Positions 12,681 through 64,000 of a DNA stretch of 64,000 bases are shown here, one piece after another (the first letter of the stretch is position 1; every line of letters begins with the position of its first letter). The stretch comes from Trileptium ribeirensis (Eukaryota > Nematoda > Enoplea > Enoplida > Thoracostomopsidae): NCBI GenBank assembly GCA_030248225.1, contig JASANE010000248.1, positions 18,075 to 82,074 on the forward strand. Reading direction: 5' to 3'. Below the pieces are notes generated by a model. The model saw nothing but the letters and a program-made list of their open reading frames with translations. It was not told where the DNA came from and searched no databases. A program made the translations under genes and the position numbers.

Positions 12681-12879
12681 TACCGCCGCTTAAGTGTCGA
12701 TGACGCGATATCACGATTTCAATTGTATTTGGCCGCATCGTCGACTCGATTCAACGAACACGACGCTTGTAAACTACGACAGTTTGGTAGTCAAAGGTGT
12801 TCTTAGCAGCGTTAGGAGAACTTTGAACGTTTGAGAAATACGCGTTCGGGCAAACATGATCAGCGTCCCTTAAATGATT

Positions 12880-13470
12880 ACCGCCAACCGCCGGCCTGAA
12901 CCTGATCTACGCATTCAGTTGCAAATCGATGGTTCCGCTTTACATACCTCAACGGTGTCTTAATACAATTGCAACGTCGACGCCATTCCCCGGGAGCTTC
13001 CTGACCTTACCAACGAATCTCTCTACAGCCAGACGACGATAGCAGAAGGCTTATGGTTACAGTAACCCCGATTGTTCTCTGCGCGTACAACCGTCTACCG
13101 TCGGGTCTAGTCGATTCCGCCAAAAAATGCGCTTCCAAAGGACTCGACGCGTGTCGCAATACAATTTGCTACATCGACGACATTATCTTTTTTGGGTCAC
13201 AACTTTAATCTCCGCAATGTCCTCAAGCGGTTCAGTAACAATAAGGCCCGGATTAACGCTTTGAAACCATCGTTCGGTCAACTACTAGTCAAGTTTCTGA
13301 GGTAACTCATCGACAAACACGGTCGAATTAAACTACTAGACACTGCAAATGTAGCTGCAATCCTGAATGCACCCACTGCCACTAATTAAACATAACTACA
13401 ATCGTTTGTCGGTTTTTTGATAAATATCAAGGTGGAAGTGTTTAATCGAACAATTAAACACACCGCATAG
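12880..13470 (+). pseudogene. Reverse transcriptase remnant of the Gypsy element
   Basis: Two reverse-transcriptase hallmarks lie in one frame: YNRLPSG at 13,086-13,106 and the catalytic-site motif YIDD (in CYIDDIIFFGS) at 13,170-13,181. Downstream, with frame changes and stops, come LIDKHGRIKLL and LNAPTATN..LQSFVGF, the usual sequence after the palm in Gypsy polymerases. The spacing between the motifs is somewhat short and stops interrupt the frame. The protease and the RNase H domain are not seen. Confidence 0.75.
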
Positions 13471-13479
13471 ATTTTCGCT

Positions 13480-13930
13480 GCAGATAGCGGAAGCTTCGAA
13501 GATGGTATTCAGTTGATGCACTTAGCTTTCGAGCTACTTCTCTCATCAATGGCAGCTGTCATGCAAAAGTGATGCCTGTCGTGACATTCCCCGCTCAACC
13601 GCAGTTTCAAATTGCAAACGTTGCAAATCGGGTACACGGTTAGCGTTCGATTGCGATTGCCACACGTTCCAAAGGATCGAATTCCATTTACAAAACTGTA
13701 CAACGTGGCGAAGGTCTTCGACAACTACACATTCCTGCTCGTCAACGGCAAGATCAGCTCCACTCGGAACTTGGTAGTATATTGCTCTCGTCCGCGTCCT
13801 ACTACCGAAATCGAAGGGGTTTAGGATGGGCCTGAACAACCGGTCACGCCCTACAATCCTGACAATCGTCGCACATCAGCTCGGTTAAACAAAAGTTTGC
13901 CCGGTGGATATCTGGAAATGAATCCCTCAA
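13480..13930 (+). pseudogene. Integrase C-terminal remnant of the Gypsy element
   Basis: Reads (with stops) FEDGIQLMHLAFELL near 13,500, PLNRSFKLQ, then QIGYTVSVRLRLPHVPKDRI, FDNYTFLLVNGKISSTRNLV and RPRPTTEIEGV, followed by PYNPDNRRTSARLNKS. This is the end of a Gypsy integrase: the last core helix, the GPY/F-like beta domain and a basic tail before the polypurine tract. The catalytic D,D-35-E core has been deleted. Confidence 0.65.
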
Positions 13931-13961
13931 ACAAATAATAAGCCAAATTTTTTCCAAGAGG

Positions 13962-14198
13962 TGTAAATGATGTCTTGCTGCGACCAAGTAAAGAACTGAA
14001 ACGGAATTATTAGGGAATCAGTGTGTTTTATTGTACTGTCGTCTACGTTGTTGTCCTGCGACATTACAGTTACTATAAACGCTTCTTAATTTGGCACTCA
14101 TCCATTATTGTTAATAAAACTGCTTCTGAGTTTTCTCCTTTACTGCAGTACGCACAGAAGGAAACACTTTATTTTTACTATTAAAGGTCATCACATCA
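13962..14198 (+). repeat. 3' LTR of the Gypsy element
   Basis: Starts TGTAAATGATGTC straight after the CCAAGAGG purine run and ends TCACATCA, parallel to the 5' copy. It is diverged from its partner by many substitutions and small indels. Confidence 0.78.
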
Positions 14199-16429
14199 TT
14201 AAGAAATACTGAAATTTGCTAACAAAGTTGGGGCACACGTAAAAATGTACAAATTAATGACTAGAGACAAGATGCACTGTGAACAAGGCTCAAAAAGTCA
14301 ACATGGACTGAAACACGTGAAACCAATTTCGAGGCACCGATCGCATGATATGCGTGAAAGCACAAAAAGAACAAAGTCCTATTTGCGATTAAATGGTTCG
14401 ATTTTAATAGACTGCGAACGCATTTACTACCACTCCATGCATCATGAATCCCAGAAACAGGTACCATGTTATTACTGTGTCGCTATGAATCACGACACAG
14501 GTTATGACATCCAACAGTTATGGATATTTGTGAAGGAATTAGACACTGACCTCAAAAACCACTTTGGAGAAACGCCTGGGCTTTTATTGGTAGACCATTC
14601 ACAGCATTGAAATTTGGAACTATAATCTTATGCTGCCGTAAGCTGCCTGGGGCATCCCTATTTAATGCTCTATCAATCCATTTTTTCGTATAGTTAGACA
14701 GAAAGCATTCGCAGTTTTCAAAGCAAGTTCACTGTCACACTGCTTTTTTAATTCAAAATTTTAGGAAACACAACCAATGTGACCTTCCCTACAATTCTTC
14801 AGCCCGAAAATCATCTTTTGAAGGGTACAGCTGTAATTTTAGTAACCAATCCAATAGACTCAGCTCTACAAGCCGGAATATATTTCGGCCACATATGATA
14901 ATTTTTTCCGATATTGCCGGATCAACACATGAACATGCGGCTCCAATGTTAGGAATTATCTCCTATCTTTCCGATCTCCAATCTTTAATGAGAAAACTGA
15001 AAGCTACATTTTCTGTGTAATACGTCGTTGTGGTAACAAAACCTCCACTTGCCCTTAAGTAATCTGCCACTGCAAACACGGCGCAGTTTACCAAAAAAAT
15101 TGGTATTTTAATTCAAATCTTCCAATCACGTCCGGTACTATGAGTGAATAGGTAGTTGGCAAGCCATCACGGCCGGACAAAATGGTGTTACCCATGGTCT
15201 TCTTAACCGACGACCTCAGCCGCTAACTGGGAGCGAGCCCGTGTAAGCCGCCGATTTCGTAACCAACGATCACAAAAAGAGAGACACCAAGGATAGGGGA
15301 AAGGCAAGTTAGCCTTATTTCAAGTACTCAGGCTTACGGACTACATTTCGATTGGGGGACCTCCCATACCACTAGCCGGATGGACCACCAAACAAGGGTG
15401 CCGAGCCGAACGCATGGTTTGCCCAAGCAGATTGTTGCGACCTCAGAATGTCCGCTTTAATGGTTATGGAAATCGGGGTCGTACAGGCGCCATAGACAGA
15501 AATGGTGCAGCTGGGTATACCATGTACGTCCTAGAACATGAAACCTAATTCACTCACTTTAGACCGTCTCAGCTCGGGCTATTGAAAAATATAACTGCAC
15601 GTTTACTAATAAGATCAACACATAAAAAATTGCCCGAAACAACAACATAATGCGAAATATATATTAATGTAGGAAGAACAGAATCTAACTACAACATGAG
15701 CCTGTGAATACATGTAGGTGAGTCAATGTGTTAATTTTTATTACTGCAAATAACCGTTTAGGAACACCAACGTATAATATACTGCTAGAAATTGTACAAT
15801 CAATAAGCTGTTCAATACATCATTTTAGAACAAAAATTTTTACGGTCCCCTTAGGCGACAGCATTTTAGTAGGCGCCATGTAGCCGACCAAATAATGTGA
15901 AGTGCAACTTGGGAACTCCAAAGCTATCCGTGTTTCATATACAGAAGACTACTTGACGATTATGCATTGTCGCATGATACTGTTGGCCGTAGCAACAAAG
16001 TTATTATGTACCTTTTATAGTGTCCTTCATCTCCAAATTATATATGCCAGAACCTGGAACGTATTTTATATTTGTAAAGTAAACTGTGTCTCACTACTGC
16101 GACTTATTAAAAGAGTTGGAATCGGAAATATGGTGACTTTTTTAAATAGTATCACCAACTGTTGAAACAGACCCAGTGCGTTTACAGGAACATTGAACAA
16201 ATGACATTGTAACCAGCTATTCCAGCATACAAATTTTACAAACGTGTAATTGCACATTCGACGAAACAAGAAAACAGAAAGCACAAATAAACTATCTACT
16301 ACAGGAAGCCAGAAATCTGAAGGAGAAACAATATACACAGTGTCTAATAAGTGACGCCATGCGAAATAATAGCATATCTAAAAGCGTTTTGGCATGCACG
16401 TACTCACATATATACCTTAGGTTTTGATG
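14199..16429. other. Intergenic stretch, no gene identified
   Basis: A 121-codon plus-strand frame at 14,245-14,610 begins just after the Gypsy 3' LTR; I do not recognise its product (it includes LWIFVKELDTDLKNHFGETP), and it could be a relic of another element. A GC-richer ~430-bp patch at 15,130-15,560 has stops in all frames I read. Nothing else is supported. Confidence 0.4.
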
Positions 16430-17040
16430 AATAACATTTACCCTAAGTGCAACCTTGGAAGCTTCCAGGATCGGCTTTCTACAAGTCGAAAACACATACT
16501 ACGGCAGACTTTTCGAATCATGTTAGGCTTCAGAAGGGACAGGGGCATTCATATGGTGTTATGAAGGTTTTCTGCAAGCCAATAAACACAATTATGCCGG
16601 TCACCGTAAGGTACAGTTTAAAATTGATTTCGGCGGACCAAATGACTTTCTCAGCAATGTCTGAATCATCGTCGAAACGTTGTAGTCATTTGTCACAAAA
16701 CTCAACCCTGTGATCATAGTCATCCTTATTCAAAGCATGAATTAATGGCGGTCCAAACGCTTTTAGACCCAGACTTTAACAATTCGGAAAACAGTCAATT
16801 TGTTGACGCCGGTTTCAACAGGACATCGGTGAATTGACTTTGTCGGCCTATTGTTAAATTGACAGGAAATATCAGCTATAGTACCATCACCAGATGCCGA
16901 TGGTGGTCTCCCTGTTCGGAACAAGTCAGCTACGAAACCTGTTAGATCAAACTTTTTATTAATTGAAGCAATAGATTTATGACAAGGGGGCTGAGAAGAC
17001 AAATGTCCGGACCGTTGTTGCACAATTTCCACGGCTATTT
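16430..17040 (-). pseudogene. Dead mariner-type transposase (IS630/Tc1/mariner superfamily)
   Basis: The first frame (down from 17,032) reads INKKFDLTGFVADLFRTGRP, PSASGDGTIADISCQFNNRP, TKSIHRCPVETGVNKLTVFR: the double helix-turn-helix DNA-binding region typical of this family, including the G-R-P hinge. A frameshift near 16,770 leads to FGPPLIHALNKDDYDHRVEF, CDK-stop-LQRFDDDSDIAEKVIWSA, EINFKL. The W-S-D-E catalytic Asp is replaced by Ala (WSAE). The C-terminal catalytic half after about 16,480 is missing or unrecognisable. Frameshift, stop and lost Asp show it is inactive. This transposase type is widespread in arthropods and other invertebrates. Confidence 0.8.
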
Positions 17041-18413
17041 TGGATAACTGAGTACAGCCCTATTCAGTCGATCAGCCAATTGAAGTACAGTATCACACAA
17101 TTTGTTACACGTAGACATTTATGATACATTCGGTTATAATACCTGACAGTATGGGGGTTGTAAGTATATTATGTCTGTCTCAACAACAGTTTGAATTTGG
17201 GGCGTTAATTGTGGAACATTCTATATATAAGTAATTGGCACGTAAATAACGTAATATTTAACAAAAGACCGTTTGAAATCACGCCATTCATGATATATAT
17301 ATTTCGTTAGCAAAACTACGATATATATTTCATTTTATTGGAATTGCAACAAGATGCATATATCAATAAAATCTCCAAAAACGGTTGTGATTGGTTCACC
17401 GTGCCGAAGTTAATTAATAACTAATGAAGTCTTTACTAATCTACAAATTGGTGGCCAGAAGCTAAAATTACAGATTATAAACAAACAGTGAAAAGTAAAT
17501 ATATACAGGTATATATAGCTGAATATGCAGTTTTCCATATACACTTATATCAAAACGTATATATAGCAAAATATTCGTACGTAATGTTGTTATCCTGCAG
17601 TTGCACATTTTTACATAGCTAATGCCAAAGGTAACTCTCCCTCCCAATATATTTACGATTTTAAAACTTCTTTTACTGTAATTAATCGGACCTTTCCTAT
17701 AATCAACCAGTTTGAAATTTATCATTATAACAGATACAGCGGAAATTCTGCTACCATTCGACTCAGCTTGACAAGGCAGCTCAGAAAATAACCACTCCGA
17801 CTCCTGCTACAATGATGGCGAAATTGTATTATAATGGACACTGGGGTTGTTCAAATTACTAGCAATCACGGACTCATGGCACGTTTTTGCAATTGTAATG
17901 TTTTAAACAAAGTAGTATGAGAATAAACACAGTGCAAACGCTGAATAGTTAGGAGGGCTCACTATCACGGTTTGGGGGGCCAACTGTGTACGAAACTAGG
18001 CACTTTAATTATATTACTATAGAGTTAACAAGTTTTGTCGGATTACTAATTTTTGTTGTACCGAATGTAAAGACAGCAATGATAGCTGCTGGCGCACTTG
18101 GGTTGCTCAAAGCTATAAAGCAGCGAGGAAAATGGCTACAAACACACAATGTATTAGTGATTAATCTATATACAACATAGGTAACTACGAAAAATAATTT
18201 ACTTTACAGCCAAATATATAAAACAGCTACAGCAGACTGTCGCAAAATGCAGGAGGCCTGTAAATTCTATCCTTATAAAGGAGGCTTATATGAAAGCAAA
18301 AACATACATCAACTATAATATTAAAGTTTTTGTTCTTAGAATTTAAACCAGCTGTGCGGCTTCAACCACTGAACGTTCGAGGACATTTCTTTGATACTTT
18401 GAATGCTGGCTAG
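17041..18413. other. 3' flank of the SPOC gene, untranslated region and intergenic
   Basis: Sequence left of the stop codon at 18,414. No exon is recognised. ATTAAA on the minus strand at about 18,004-18,009 could serve as the poly(A) signal; the mRNA end is undetermined. No inverted-repeat end of the mariner element was found. Confidence 0.4.
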
Positions 18414-63569
<45,156 letters not shown>

Positions 63570-64000
63570 CTGTAATAATTGAGCATCTTTTACACCCGCA
63601 ATACTTTATAACTAATGGAAATATTTCTAGAAACAAAAACCAAAATCACTGGTTACGAAAAAATTCTTAAAAAGGAATGCGAAAAGGAACCCCTAAAAAG
63701 CCTTTTCAGTCATGAAAACGCCCATTGTTATATCACTTACTAAAATATTGCAAACAAGTTGGACACCGAACCTTTTTAGAAAGTTATTTCATTGACTAAA
63801 ATATCGAAAAGCAAAACGCTGAACGTCAAACCTGAATCTGAATTTTCACTGTTATAACATGCATGCCGAAGCAGGGGTTCCGGGGGTACACCGCCTGAGG
63901 CCTCGGCCCCTCCCAAAAAAGTCCTGGCGGTACCCCTAAGAGTGCCACACTATCCTCCTGCCCCAACCCAACCGTCGCCGCGTCAGACAGCCTTAGCAAT

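Larger units (their letters stand above)
11592..14198 (+). mobile_element. Degenerate, internally deleted Gypsy-type LTR retrotransposon
   Basis: Two ~235-bp long terminal repeats (11,592-11,824 and 13,962-14,198) face the same way and flank gag, reverse transcriptase and integrase remnants in Gypsy order. The 5' repeat ends ...CATCA and is followed two bases later by TGGCGATCAGG, a plausible tRNA primer-binding site. A purine run (CCAAGAGG) sits directly before the TG of the 3' repeat, as a polypurine tract should. The two repeats differ at many positions, and stops and frameshifts are frequent, so the element is old and dead. At 2.6 kb it is about half the length of a full Gypsy element; most of protease, RNase H and the integrase core is gone. 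No target-site duplication is visible (CAGCT left, TTAAG right). Confidence 0.85.

Noticed and set aside
14245..14610. 121-codon plus-strand frame next to the Gypsy element
   Set aside because: Product not recognised, no promoter or splice support; kept only as a note in the intergenic entry.

Overview
This is nuclear DNA from an animal, very probably an invertebrate. It is AT-rich, with genes split into small exons by multi-kilobase introns that are packed with transposons, satellites and other dispersed repeats. I see no bacterial operons and no viral genome. The species cannot be named from the sequence. The decayed Gypsy and mariner-type elements fit an invertebrate genome, but that is an inference.

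Two protein-coding genes can be supported, both on the minus strand. (1) Positions 18,414-63,569 hold the 3' part of a large gene of the DIDO1/PHF3/PPS family, which are transcription regulators with a SPOC domain that binds RNA polymerase II. I built a seven-exon model by hand: 63,368-63,569; 58,579-59,662; 53,567-53,709; 32,566-32,778; 30,612-30,703; 26,303-27,289; 18,414-20,474. All six junctions are GT-AG and phase-compatible, and the joined exons give 1,593 codons plus a stop. The SPOC domain is split between the first two exons; the rest is a long, polar, low-complexity C-terminal tail. Any upstream exons (TFIIS-like and PHD domains are expected in this family) lie beyond the right edge. 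(2) Positions 2,749-11,012 hold two exons of an SLC16-type monocarboxylate transporter (MFS fold), covering membrane segments 1 to about 4. They are joined in phase across a 7.9-kb intron; the remaining exons are off the left edge or not recognised.

Between the two genes (11.0-18.4 kb) lie a degenerate, internally deleted Gypsy LTR retrotransposon (11,592-14,198, both LTRs visible) and a dead mariner-type transposase (about 16,430-17,040, minus). The introns hold several home-grown repeat families. Family A is a ~1-kb element in four long copies and one short copy. There are ~180-bp tandem arrays at three loci. A hairpin-ended family has four copies, one of which carries a ten-unit array of short palindromes with paired changes in the two arms (33.0-33.5 kb). 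There are three MITEs with recognisable terminal inverted repeats. An 880-bp C-then-A homopolymer tract with almost no T (54.4-55.3 kb) looks like an assembly artefact or an extreme low-complexity sequence.

The most distinctive structure is the palindromic array at 33.0-33.5 kb. The most useful annotation is the spliced SPOC gene, because no single open reading frame reveals it.
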